From assembly GCA_007280145.1 (NCBI GenBank), contig QYPU01000005.1, positions 1 through 9,075 of the forward strand: DNA of 9,075 nt, read 5' to 3'. This stretch comes from Dehalococcoidia bacterium (GTDB lineage: Bacteria; Chloroflexota; Dehalococcoidia; GIF9; UBA5629). Both the position numbers and the translations under genes were made by a program. The number at the start of each line of letters is the position of its first letter. The first letter of the stretch is position 1. The notes beneath the pieces were generated by a model. That model worked only from the letters and a program-made list of their open reading frames with translations. It searched no databases and was not told the origin of the DNA. Shown here one piece after another: positions 1-5,922 of this stretch.

Positions 1-4
1 AGAT

Positions 5-11
5 ACCCTCC
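5..11 (-). promoter_or_regulatory. Possible ribosome binding site for a gene beyond the left edge
   Basis: On the minus strand this reads GGAGGGT and sits about 65 bases after the stop codon of the CooC-like gene. No ATG, and no believable open frame, begins in bases 1-76, so the site could serve a start codon just outside the window. If so, the operon continues. The evidence is one purine-rich match in a 76-base tail, so it is weak. I see no terminator hairpin in this tail, which fits continuation. Confidence 0.3.
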
Positions 12-76
12 GTTTACAAAAATCTTCCTTCCTCAACTTTATTGATTCCCTGATAGGCTATGACCCTTCACTAATT

Positions 77-862
77 TCAGGGAAACAAAATGTCTAATAT
101 CTTCTCAACATCCTCTTCTGCCACATGTCCAGATAACAGCCGGCCGTGCAAGCAAGACTCAAAAATTTCCGGGTCATAGCGGATAGACCCAACAACAGCC
201 AAATCCCTCTTATTCAACTCATCCGTCAACTCAGCAGCGAATTCCTTTGAAGTAATCTTGTTGAGAACAGCCCAGACATCGCCTATCTTTATCTGGGTGG
301 ACAGGTTACCTATCCTCTCTGCAACCTCCAAAGAGTCAAGAGAGGGCTCAACGACAACTAATACGCAATCTACACTTGTTTCCACACCCCTACCAAAATG
401 TTCTACACCTGCCTCCATGTCCACAATCGCTATCTCATCTGCTTCCAGACGAAGTTCCTTGAGAAAGGAGCGGCTTACTATCCCCATAGGACAAGCACAA
501 CCCTCCAACGCCATGAGTATTTTCCCGACGGTCACCAGTCTGATACCACCATTATGCACTATGTATGGGGCAGGGATATCTGCAACCGATATCTCACGCG
601 CCATCAGGTGCACAAGATGCTCTGGTACTCCTGACCTTATCTTAGCCTCTATATCCGCCTCCACTTTTTTCTTGCCACCCATAAAATCTATGAGCGGCTC
701 AGGGGGATTATCAAAACCAAGCATTCGGTAGAGCCCGGTATTTGATTCATCTGAGTCTACTACCAACACTCGCTGGCCTCTATCTCGAATCCCACCTGCC
801 AGCAACCTGACTATGACGCTTTTCCCACTGCCTCCCTTCCCGCAGACAGCTATTTTTTTCAT
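77..862 (-). CDS. CooC-like P-loop ATPase (nickel-enzyme maturation type)
   Basis: The 261-residue protein belongs to the SIMIBI/MinD-ParA class of dimeric ATPases and resembles CooC, which uses ATP to help insert nickel into carbon monoxide dehydrogenase in the cytoplasm. Visible motifs are a deviant Walker A with the signature lysine (GKGGSGKS, residues 8-15), a switch I region around D36-D38, a CxC followed by proline (C122, C124), and a Walker B/switch II segment DMEAGVEHFGRG starting at D148. CxC is the metal-binding dimer-interface motif known from CooC. Length matches the family (about 250-265). Start is ATG preceded by an AGGA; it follows the 195-aa gene by 30 bases and is the last complete gene of the operon. 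Most CooC proteins have GKGGVGKT, so GSGKS is a variant. No CODH gene is in the window, so the client enzyme is unknown; another SIMIBI client cannot be excluded. Confidence 0.85.
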   Translation of the reverse strand: MKKIAVCGKGGSGKSVIVRLLAGGIRDRGQRVLVVDSDESNTGLYRMLGFDNPPEPLIDFMGGKKKVEADIEAKIRSGVPEHLVHLMAREISVADIPAPYIVHNGGIRLVTVGKILMALEGCACPMGIVSRSFLKELRLEADEIAIVDMEAGVEHFGRGVETSVDCVLVVVEPSLDSLEVAERIGNLSTQIKIGDVWAVLNKITSKEFAAELTDELNKRDLAVVGSIRYDPEIFESCLHGRLLSGHVAEEDVEKILDILFP

Positions 863-892
863 TTGTCCTGCACCATTCCCCTCCAGGGTATT

Positions 893-1480
893 CTACCAGT
901 CCTTAAGACGCTTAGGGTTTCTCCGCGCTGGAGGCAACACCTGCATGGCTATAAATGACCTGTAAATCCGTGCCAGCATATCGTCGACGCCATTCACAAC
1001 AGCAGTTACCACCAGTCGGGCTATCTCATCGATAAATTCCTCAAAATTGGAGTAGGTCTTTGCATAACCTACTTTGTAAGCATGTTGAAAGGCATCGTCC
1101 TGACTATAGTCAGTGGCAACAACCTGGTGAATCTCACCTTTCAGCTTTTGTGAGAAGATTTGAGGCCAAAAATAGCGAGCATACTGACGAGCCTCAGGCA
1201 ACGGAGATTCGGTTAGAAACGCCCTGTATATGGCATCAAACCCATCATCAGCTCCGTTTTCCGCCCCCACTACTGCCATATCAGCTATTCTATCCACGAA
1301 TTGGCTGAGCTCAGGATATTTGTCAAAGTGCTGCTGTTTGTAAACATGCCGCAAGCTACTTTCATTGAGCTCGGCACGAATTGCTCGGCGGACTTCATTT
1401 CGAACCACTTGCTTGAAACTATCTGGCCAATAGCGCTCAGCCGCCGCATCCTCATCCTCGGTATCCGGTAGAAAGTGCAT
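893..1480 (-). CDS. Unknown protein made of two tandem repeats of about 88 residues
   Basis: I do not recognise this 195-residue protein. It is soluble-looking, rich in charged and aromatic residues and probably mostly helical, with no signal peptide, no membrane segment and no cysteine. Its clear feature is an internal duplication: residues 17-103 align with 104-190. Matching landmarks are W18/W105, P19/P106, F22/F109, Y47/Y135, Y55/Y143, F61/F149, Y85/Y173, P95/P183 and R98/R186. The offset is 87 near the start and 88 from Y47 on, so one residue was inserted or lost between the copies. The best preserved part is the FxD-I-A...NGxDD...IYRxF block (about 61-88 and 149-176). It lies 27 bases after the SDR stop and 30 bases before the CooC-like gene, so it is part of the operon. 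The start is ATG with only a weak GGGG upstream; no better in-frame start exists. Confidence 0.85.
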   Translation of the reverse strand: MHFLPDTEDEDAAAERYWPDSFKQVVRNEVRRAIRAELNESSLRHVYKQQHFDKYPELSQFVDRIADMAVVGAENGADDGFDAIYRAFLTESPLPEARQYARYFWPQIFSQKLKGEIHQVVATDYSQDDAFQHAYKVGYAKTYSNFEEFIDEIARLVVTAVVNGVDDMLARIYRSFIAMQVLPPARRNPKRLKDW

Positions 1481-1507
1481 GATAACCCCAGCCCACCCAA
1501 ACCGACC

Positions 1508-2266
1508 CTAAGGGCCACCTCTAACATATATTAACTGTCCTGAGACAAAGCTCGATTCATCGGAGACTAAAAAAAGGGCGACGTCGGCAACATCTCCAGG
1601 TGTACCCAGCCTCCTCAGTGGTACCTCAACGATGGCGAATCTCTTCAAGTCATCAAGATACATTCCCTCTCTACGCACCGTCTTCCTCGTCATTTCAGTA
1701 TCGATAAAATCAGGGGCAATGCAATTCACGTTTATGTTATAAGGCCCTAGCTCTAATGCCAATGCCTTGGTAAACCCTTCTAATCCAGCATTGGCTACTG
1801 AATAATTAACTTGCCCCCGTCCCCCCAAGGCGGCAGGAACAGGAGAAGATATGTTCACAATCTTACCATAACCCTGCTTGACCATATACTTCTGAGCCGC
1901 TCGAGCACAATTGAAGCTCCCCTTCAGCTCGACAGCGATAACAGAATCCCATTTATCTTCCGACATTTCAGAAAAAGCAACATCATCCCTTACTCCAGCG
2001 TTATTAACCAAAATATCAATTCGGCCAAACTCCTGCACTACCCGCTCAAACATCAACTCAACCTCCTGCCAGTTGGAGACATCCCCCTTGCTCGCTAGTG
2101 TCTCTCCCCCCAGTTGTCTTAGCCTTTCAGCAACACTCTCAGCATAGGCCGGCTCGATATCATTTACAACAACCTTGGCTCCCTCAGCAGAAAACCTGAG
2201 GGCAATTGCCTTGCCTATGCCACGTCCCGCTCCTGTAACCAAAGCTACTTTATCTGATAACCTCAC
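1508..2266 (-). CDS. FabG-like short-chain dehydrogenase/reductase with altered active site
   Basis: This 252-residue classical SDR has the Rossmann dinucleotide motif TGAGRGIG (residues 11-18), D62 after the third strand, NNAG at 88-91, an ISS motif at 139-141, Y155 and the usual C-terminal GQLIYVRGG. Family members reduce or oxidise keto/hydroxy groups, often on acyl thioesters, using NAD(P)H. Two residues of the N-S-Y-K catalytic tetrad are changed: E113 (GAG) sits where Asn is expected, 25 residues after the first N of NNAG, and N159 (AAT) replaces the Lys of YxxxK. The Ser-to-Tyr interval also appears longer by one or two residues. The rest of the fold is well kept, with no frameshift. 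The start is GTG, with AGGAGA five bases upstream. It lies between the Cys-rich unknown gene (49-base gap) and the duplicated unknown gene. It may be a specialised enzyme, a binding subunit or an inactive homologue. Confidence 0.9.
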   Translation of the reverse strand: MRLSDKVALVTGAGRGIGKAIALRFSAEGAKVVVNDIEPAYAESVAERLRQLGGETLASKGDVSNWQEVELMFERVVQEFGRIDILVNNAGVRDDVAFSEMSEDKWDSVIAVELKGSFNCARAAQKYMVKQGYGKIVNISSPVPAALGGRGQVNYSVANAGLEGFTKALALELGPYNINVNCIAPDFIDTEMTRKTVRREGMYLDDLKRFAIVEVPLRRLGTPGDVADVALFLVSDESSFVSGQLIYVRGGP

Positions 2267-2270
2267 GCTG

Positions 2271-2276
2271 TCTCCT
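2271..2276 (-). promoter_or_regulatory. Shine-Dalgarno of the SDR gene, fixes its GTG start
   Basis: The minus strand reads AGGAGA and is followed about five bases later by GTG at 2266-2264. This spacing supports GTG as the true start of the SDR; the protein then begins MRLSDKVALVTG, just before the nucleotide-binding motif, as expected for the family. Confidence 0.7.
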
Positions 2277-2315
2277 GCGGCAAGGAAAAAGTTGACTAAC
2301 TCGACTAGAAAATGT

Positions 2316-2930
2316 CTATACCCTGTCTATTGCAAACTGGCAGTAGCCATCCTTCATCATAGTGGCCTCCATTTTAACCATCGCATCAAGGTTCAAGCCT
2401 TCCCAGCCAGTACGGCACAAAGTAAGACAGGCATGCCGACAGGGCAAGAGGCCAGCTACATCTGAGCCACACTTCTCTTGCAGCGTCTTGAAGGTATAGC
2501 AATTAGTCACCTTATATACCAACCGGTGAGCCCAGTTCTCAACAATAGGTAGCACCCGAAATTGTTGAGTACTCAGGTAAGCAATTTCAATGAATCTCTG
2601 AAGAACCTGTGGAAAGACCAGCTCACCAGTTTGGTCGGCAGCTTCTTTTAGCATCTCATAGGTTCTGTCTGGATATTCCTCACCCAGTTGGAGGGTTTTT
2701 TTCATCCACTCCTCGCCATATTTCCCCAATATCTTTTCGGCCACAGCGTCGATTTCCGCCTCTTTTTTGCCAGCAACAGCCTCAGCAAGTTTGGTAATTA
2801 TAATCGGGGGGTCAAACTCCTTGCGAAGCAGCTCGAGCATTTCCGCACTAAGCTCAAACGAGTAAGGTCGAGGAGCAACAAATAGGGAGTAGGCTGTATC
2901 CTTAGCTTCCTTTTCTGAGTTGGTTGCCAT
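2316..2930 (-). CDS. Unknown protein with Cys-rich C-terminal third
   Basis: The 204-residue protein has no signal peptide or membrane helix. Residues 28-105 are charged and helical (many Glu/Lys). The C-terminal third holds all six cysteines: C144, C154, C164, C168, C172 and C197. The C164-x3-C168-x3-C172 spacing could hold metal or an Fe-S centre. The ending, a turn MKDGYCQF near residues 192-199, recalls the C terminus of the L-2-amino-thiazoline-4-carboxylate hydrolase-like family, and I offer that only as a distant possibility. It starts at ATG 2930 with a perfect AGGAGGT six bases upstream, and begins 11 bases after the ferredoxin stop codon, so it is almost certainly translated from the same message as the Fe-S proteins. 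Its operon position suggests a partner or substrate-binding subunit of the electron-transfer group, but no function can be assigned. Confidence 0.85.
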   Translation of the reverse strand: MATNSEKEAKDTAYSLFVAPRPYSFELSAEMLELLRKEFDPPIIITKLAEAVAGKKEAEIDAVAEKILGKYGEEWMKKTLQLGEEYPDRTYEMLKEAADQTGELVFPQVLQRFIEIAYLSTQQFRVLPIVENWAHRLVYKVTNCYTFKTLQEKCGSDVAGLLPCRHACLTLCRTGWEGLNLDAMVKMEATMMKDGYCQFAIDRV

Positions 2931-2936
2931 CTTAGC

Positions 2937-2943
2937 ACCTCCT
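2937..2943 (-). promoter_or_regulatory. Shine-Dalgarno overlapping the ferredoxin stop codon
   Basis: AGGAGGT on the minus strand, six bases before ATG at 2930. Its first bases overlap the TAG stop of the upstream ferredoxin gene (2942-2944), so termination and re-initiation occur within the same ribosome footprint. This fits coupled translation of the two genes. Confidence 0.8.
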
Positions 2944-3250
2944 AGTAGGTAATGGTTATAGCATCTTCAGGGCAAACATCAATACACTTATTACACACGT
3001 TGCATTTGTCCCGGCGTACAGCGATGACCTGATAAACGCCGGGTTCTCGAGGGTCAGACTCCCTTAACTTCACTAACTGCTTACAGTAGACCTGGAACAC
3101 AACCTGTGGGCAGACCTGAAGACACTTCTTACACCAAAATGGGACTGTACACTTTGAATAATCTATCTCAATTTTGGGAAGCTTCAAGGGCAGCTTTGTC
3201 AAATCAACTGGTATCGGTCTGGGTATCTTTAATTGGCTCTTATCAACCAT
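2942..3250 (-). CDS. Two-cluster [4Fe-4S] ferredoxin, 102 residues
   Basis: This is a small cytoplasmic electron carrier. Numbered from the preferred ATG at 3250, the second cluster is canonical: C83-x2-C86-x2-C89-x3-C93-P. The first has a longer leading spacing: C34-x5-C40-x2-C43-x3-C47-P. C56 is an additional cysteine. A basic, proline-rich N-terminal tail of about 28 residues precedes the clusters. A longer reading frame starts at 3316 but would overlap the upstream gene by 67 bases. ATG 3250 is better, because AGGAGGT (3257-3263) is six bases away and its A is shared with the upstream TGA (TGATG), a classic coupled junction. It probably passes electrons between the GltD-like flavoprotein, the 282-aa Fe-S protein and an unidentified reductase. 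The family is certain at the level of a 2x[4Fe-4S] ferredoxin; the partner is inferred. Confidence 0.93.
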   Translation of the reverse strand: MVDKSQLKIPRPIPVDLTKLPLKLPKIEIDYSKCTVPFWCKKCLQVCPQVVFQVYCKQLVKLRESDPREPGVYQVIAVRRDKCNVCNKCIDVCPEDAITITY

Positions 3251-4098
3251 CACCATACCTCCTGTAACGCTGGTAATTTCGCCCTTTCCACAAGGGATAT
3301 TGCCCCCCGAGGACAACCAGTCTCACAAAGGCCACAGCCAAAGCATCTCATCTGGTCTATATTCGCCTTATCCTGTGTAACGCCCATTTTCAAAGCGCCA
3401 AACTGGCATCTTTGAGCACAAATGCCGCACCCATTGCACAGGTCATAGTCCACCACAGCCACATGATGACCCTTGAGCATGTTAAAGCCAAAATCTAACC
3501 GCATCGCTAAAGCATCACAAACGGGATAGTCACAATTGCAAATACCACCGATAAAGCGAGGGCCAAACATCATCAGGCTGTGCATAAAACCTTTCTTGTC
3601 CAGGTCACGCAGCCATTCCTTGGCCTCCTCCGTACTAACCCAGTAGACTCCTCCTTTGTATCTCTCGGGCCATCTTTCCCACTTCAGCATACCTACTCCC
3701 AATCCCATGCAGGTCATCTCTGGTCTGGTGCGCTCCTCCCGACCAAGCATGTGATGTCTACAAATGCAGGCAATTAGTCCCTTCGGACTTGCGATTTCTA
3801 CCATCTTTTCTGCATCCCTAAGTGGCACCGCCTGACCCATCCAACCACCCACTGACCCTTGCATTAAATCCATCCCATCCCTGAGCAGCTTCAACGTTGC
3901 CTCAAACTCTTCAGGCCCTTTCTCCAGGGCATCTACCAGCGACCTCTCCGCATTTATGTAACCAGCGGGGTCAGCTTCGCCACCAGCCGCCTTTGGCGCA
4001 ATATCCTTCTTAGGCAAGGTATACATGTGACGGGGGTAGTTCTTGGGGTTAAGATACCAAATCATACCATCGCCCCATAGGTCACAATATACGCACAT
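3250..4098 (-). CDS. Multi-cluster Fe-S protein with C-terminal ferredoxin domain, 282 residues
   Basis: The C-terminal 65 residues form a bacterial-type ferredoxin domain with two canonical [4Fe-4S] motifs: C221-x2-C224-x2-C227-x3-C231 and C252-x2-C255-x2-C258-x3-C262-P. The N-terminal 200 residues hold eight more cysteines in conserved-looking settings: C2-x2-C5, CICRHH (C111, C113), C130, and GICNCDYPVC (C187, C189, C194). This layout matches a family of 4Fe-4S proteins in anaerobes where CxCR, a lone CM and ICNC precede a dicluster ferredoxin domain; the family's biochemical role is, as far as I know, not defined. No signal peptide is present, so it is cytoplasmic. The start is ATG 4098 with AGGAGGT eight bases upstream; an ATG at 4105 is too close to that site and its frame soon stops. 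Its stop overlaps the ferredoxin start as TGATG. It likely receives electrons from the GltD-like flavoprotein immediately upstream. Confidence 0.88.
   Translation of the reverse strand: MCVYCDLWGDGMIWYLNPKNYPRHMYTLPKKDIAPKAAGGEADPAGYINAERSLVDALEKGPEEFEATLKLLRDGMDLMQGSVGGWMGQAVPLRDAEKMVEIASPKGLIACICRHHMLGREERTRPEMTCMGLGVGMLKWERWPERYKGGVYWVSTEEAKEWLRDLDKKGFMHSLMMFGPRFIGGICNCDYPVCDALAMRLDFGFNMLKGHHVAVVDYDLCNGCGICAQRCQFGALKMGVTQDKANIDQMRCFGCGLCETGCPRGAISLVERAKLPALQEVW
3257..3263 (-). promoter_or_regulatory. Shine-Dalgarno that decides the ferredoxin start
   Basis: AGGAGGT on the minus strand lies inside the 3' end of the upstream gene. It is directly followed by T-ATG-GTG-ATG in one frame; the third of these codons (ATG 3250) has the ideal six-base spacing and overlaps the upstream stop by one base. 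The two earlier codons are too close to the site. Confidence 0.75.
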
Positions 4099-4106
4099 TT
4101 TTCATC

Positions 4107-4113
4107 ACCTCCT
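4107..4113 (-). promoter_or_regulatory. Shine-Dalgarno of the 282-aa Fe-S protein
   Basis: AGGAGGT on the minus strand, eight bases before ATG at 4098-4096. A second ATG at 4105 lies only one or two bases away and leads to a seven-codon frame ending in TGA, so initiation at 4098 is preferred. Confidence 0.75.
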
Positions 4114-4127
4114 GATTATTTCTTTGC

Positions 4128-5708
4128 TTATTTAAGCAGTCTTGAACCTGTCTCAAAGCATATCTGGCTTCGCCCATAAATACAGTTGGCACACATCCGG
4201 CAGTTTAAGCATCGCTTTGCCTCTTCAATCGCCTCCATCTCAGTATAGCCAAGATTAACCTCACTGAAAGTACGCACCGCATCACTAGGTTGCAAGGATG
4301 GCATTCCCCAGCGAGCTTTTCGGGTGAGCCAGGGAGAGGTCATCTCAGGATCAATCTTAAGAATTTCCTTAGCTGCCACTGCACCGTTCCCCCTCAAATG
4401 CTGGCCTTGTAGATAGCGCTGAATAGATATTGCTGCCCTGTGCCCCATGGCTATAGCTTCAGTTACCGTTCCACCCATGGTTACCGCATCCCCAGCAGCA
4501 AAAATATCAGGGACGTTCGTTGCCAGCGTATCAGGGTCTACAGCAAAGGTACCCCTACCATCTAACTTCACCTGACCGCCTTTCGCATAAGAAGGATCAG
4601 CGGCCTGCCCTATAGCAACCACTACACTGTCTGCCCCCATAGTATATTCACTGCCAACTCCCTCCATAAGCATCCAGGAAATCCGACCTTCACCATCTAC
4701 ATCTGTTGAGGCAACTCTCTTAAAATCTATAGCTATACTCTCCTTACCATCTCTGCGCGTGGCAGTAAATTTCTGCGGAGCCAAAGATGTATGTATCTTA
4801 ACTCCCTCCTTCTCCGCAGCTTCTATCTCCCAACTGAAAGCAGGCATGTCACTTCTGGCTTCAAGACAGGCAATATGCACCTCGTCAGCTCCAAGACGGA
4901 GAGCCGTCCGGGCAACATCGATAGCCACGTTTCCACCTCCTATTACCACCACTCTGCCTCCAAAGGCTACCCTTTCTCCCATATTCACCTTCCGAAGGAG
5001 AGGCAGCGCATAATAAACATTTTCCACCTCAGTGTCTGGAATCGGTAGCTGAACGCTTTTTTGAGCACCTGATGCCAAAAGAATGGCATTAACCCCCTTT
5101 TTCCATAGGTCATCCAGCGACAGTCCATTGCCAACGCAAATATTTGTCTTAATATCAACTCCGAGAGCCCTGATGTAATCAATTTCGGCTTCAACGATTT
5201 CCCGTGGCAGAATGAAGTTGGGAATGCCGACTGTTAACATGCCGCCAGCAATCGGCGATGCCTCATAGACAGAGACACCGTATCCCTGCCTGACGAGGTC
5301 GTAGGCGGCAGTCAAGCCAGCCGGCCCGGAACCGATAACCGCCACCTTCTCCTTCTTGGTTCTCCTGACAGGGGCTGGCTTCTTGCCGTTTTTCAATCCC
5401 CAATCGGCGACGAATCTCTTCAGCCACTCTATGGCAATCGGTTCGTCTACAAGAGCCCGATTACACTCCGCCTCGCATGGGTGATGACACACACGCCCAC
5501 AGATAGAGGGGAAAGGATTGGTCTCTCTGATAACTGCCAATGCTTCCTTGAATTTACCCTGCGAAATAGCAATGATATAGCTTGGGACATCAGTGTGAAG
5601 TGGGCAGGCTTCTTCACATGGAGATAATTTATCCACCGAAGGCCAGCATTTTTCTCCATGAATCTGCGATAGCAGCCTCTCCTGCTTCTTTTCCTTCAAC
5701 TTTGTCAT
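4128..5708 (-). CDS. GltD-like FAD/NAD(P)-dependent Fe-S oxidoreductase, 526 residues
   Basis: This is related to the small subunit of glutamate synthase and to NADPH:ferredoxin-type flavoproteins such as NfnB. Domains in order are: an N-terminal Fe-S domain (C21, C31-x3-C35-P, then C70-x3-C74-x3-C78-x3-C82), an FAD Rossmann motif GSGPAG at 126-131, an inserted NAD(P)-binding motif GGGNVA at 257-262, and the FAD-contacting AAGD at 404-407. A C-terminal tail has C500-x2-C503-x2-C506-x2-C509 plus C517. The C-terminal motif lies outside the GltD core and probably adds an Fe-S cluster. It would move electrons between NAD(P)H and Fe-S carriers. Two ferredoxin-type genes follow and no glutamate synthase large subunit is present, arguing against a role in glutamate synthesis. 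A TTG at 5726 would give 532 residues but lacks a ribosome site; ATG 5708 has AGAGGT seven bases away. Confidence 0.92.
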   Translation of the reverse strand: MTKLKEKKQERLLSQIHGEKCWPSVDKLSPCEEACPLHTDVPSYIIAISQGKFKEALAVIRETNPFPSICGRVCHHPCEAECNRALVDEPIAIEWLKRFVADWGLKNGKKPAPVRRTKKEKVAVIGSGPAGLTAAYDLVRQGYGVSVYEASPIAGGMLTVGIPNFILPREIVEAEIDYIRALGVDIKTNICVGNGLSLDDLWKKGVNAILLASGAQKSVQLPIPDTEVENVYYALPLLRKVNMGERVAFGGRVVVIGGGNVAIDVARTALRLGADEVHIACLEARSDMPAFSWEIEAAEKEGVKIHTSLAPQKFTATRRDGKESIAIDFKRVASTDVDGEGRISWMLMEGVGSEYTMGADSVVVAIGQAADPSYAKGGQVKLDGRGTFAVDPDTLATNVPDIFAAGDAVTMGGTVTEAIAMGHRAAISIQRYLQGQHLRGNGAVAAKEILKIDPEMTSPWLTRKARWGMPSLQPSDAVRTFSEVNLGYTEMEAIEEAKRCLNCRMCANCIYGRSQICFETGSRLLK

Positions 5709-5715
5709 TTCGCTC

Positions 5716-5721
5716 ACCTCT
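5716..5721 (-). promoter_or_regulatory. Shine-Dalgarno that selects ATG 5708 for the flavoprotein
   Basis: The minus strand reads AGAGGT (continuing TGAGCGAA) and is seven bases before ATG 5708. The alternative in-frame TTG at 5726 is preceded by an AT-rich stretch without a purine-rich site. This supports the shorter protein beginning MTKLKEKK. Confidence 0.65.
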
Positions 5722-5845
5722 CGCAAGTCACTTGATAATTTAAAACATATCCTTCTTGTTAACCCATTCTGGGATGTACTTATAATTAATATTCTAAAGG
5801 ATTCGCCCGAGCAAAAACCTTCTGTGTATCGCCCCGACCAACAAG

Positions 5846-5854
5846 ATTATACCA
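5846..5854 (-). promoter_or_regulatory. Extended -10 promoter of the Fe-S/SDR/CooC operon
   Basis: The minus strand reads TGGTATAAT: a perfect TATAAT hexamer (5846-5851) with a TG one base upstream (5853-5854), the extended -10 arrangement recognised by the housekeeping sigma factor. No good TTGACA match lies 16-18 bases upstream, as is common for extended -10 promoters. Transcription would start near 5839, leaving an untranslated leader of about 130 bases before ATG 5708. It is the best promoter candidate in the 214-base gap between the 111-aa gene and the flavoprotein gene. The leader also carries a short CCCA-TTC-TGGG inverted repeat at 5763-5773 of unknown meaning. Confidence 0.55.
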
Positions 5855-5922
5855 CGCCTGCCTCAGTATAAGCTTACTAAACCTCTTCTTCCAGACTTAA
5901 GCAACGCCGAAAGGTTTACATT

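Noticed and set aside
258..731. 157-codon plus-strand open frame
   Set aside because: It lies wholly antisense to the CooC-like gene, whose motifs are unmistakable; the product is low-complexity Ser/Thr-rich, typical of a shadow frame.
2942..3316. Longer ferredoxin starting at 3316
   Set aside because: It would overlap the upstream Fe-S gene by 67 bases and lacks a well-placed ribosome site; the AGGAGGT at 3257-3263 and the TGATG junction favour ATG 3250.
4128..5708. Glutamate synthase small subunit (gltD)
   Set aside because: No large subunit gene is nearby, ferredoxin-type genes follow directly, and a C-terminal CxxCxxCxxC tail lies outside the GltD core, so the symbol gltD would mislead.
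4128..5726. Flavoprotein starting at TTG 5726
   Set aside because: There is no purine-rich site upstream of the TTG; ATG 5708 six codons later has one at good spacing.
5878..5918. Possible terminator after the 111-aa gene (stem TAAACCT/AGGTTTA)
   Set aside because: The stem is only seven pairs with a loop of about 27 bases, is AT-rich, and no T-run follows it on the minus strand.
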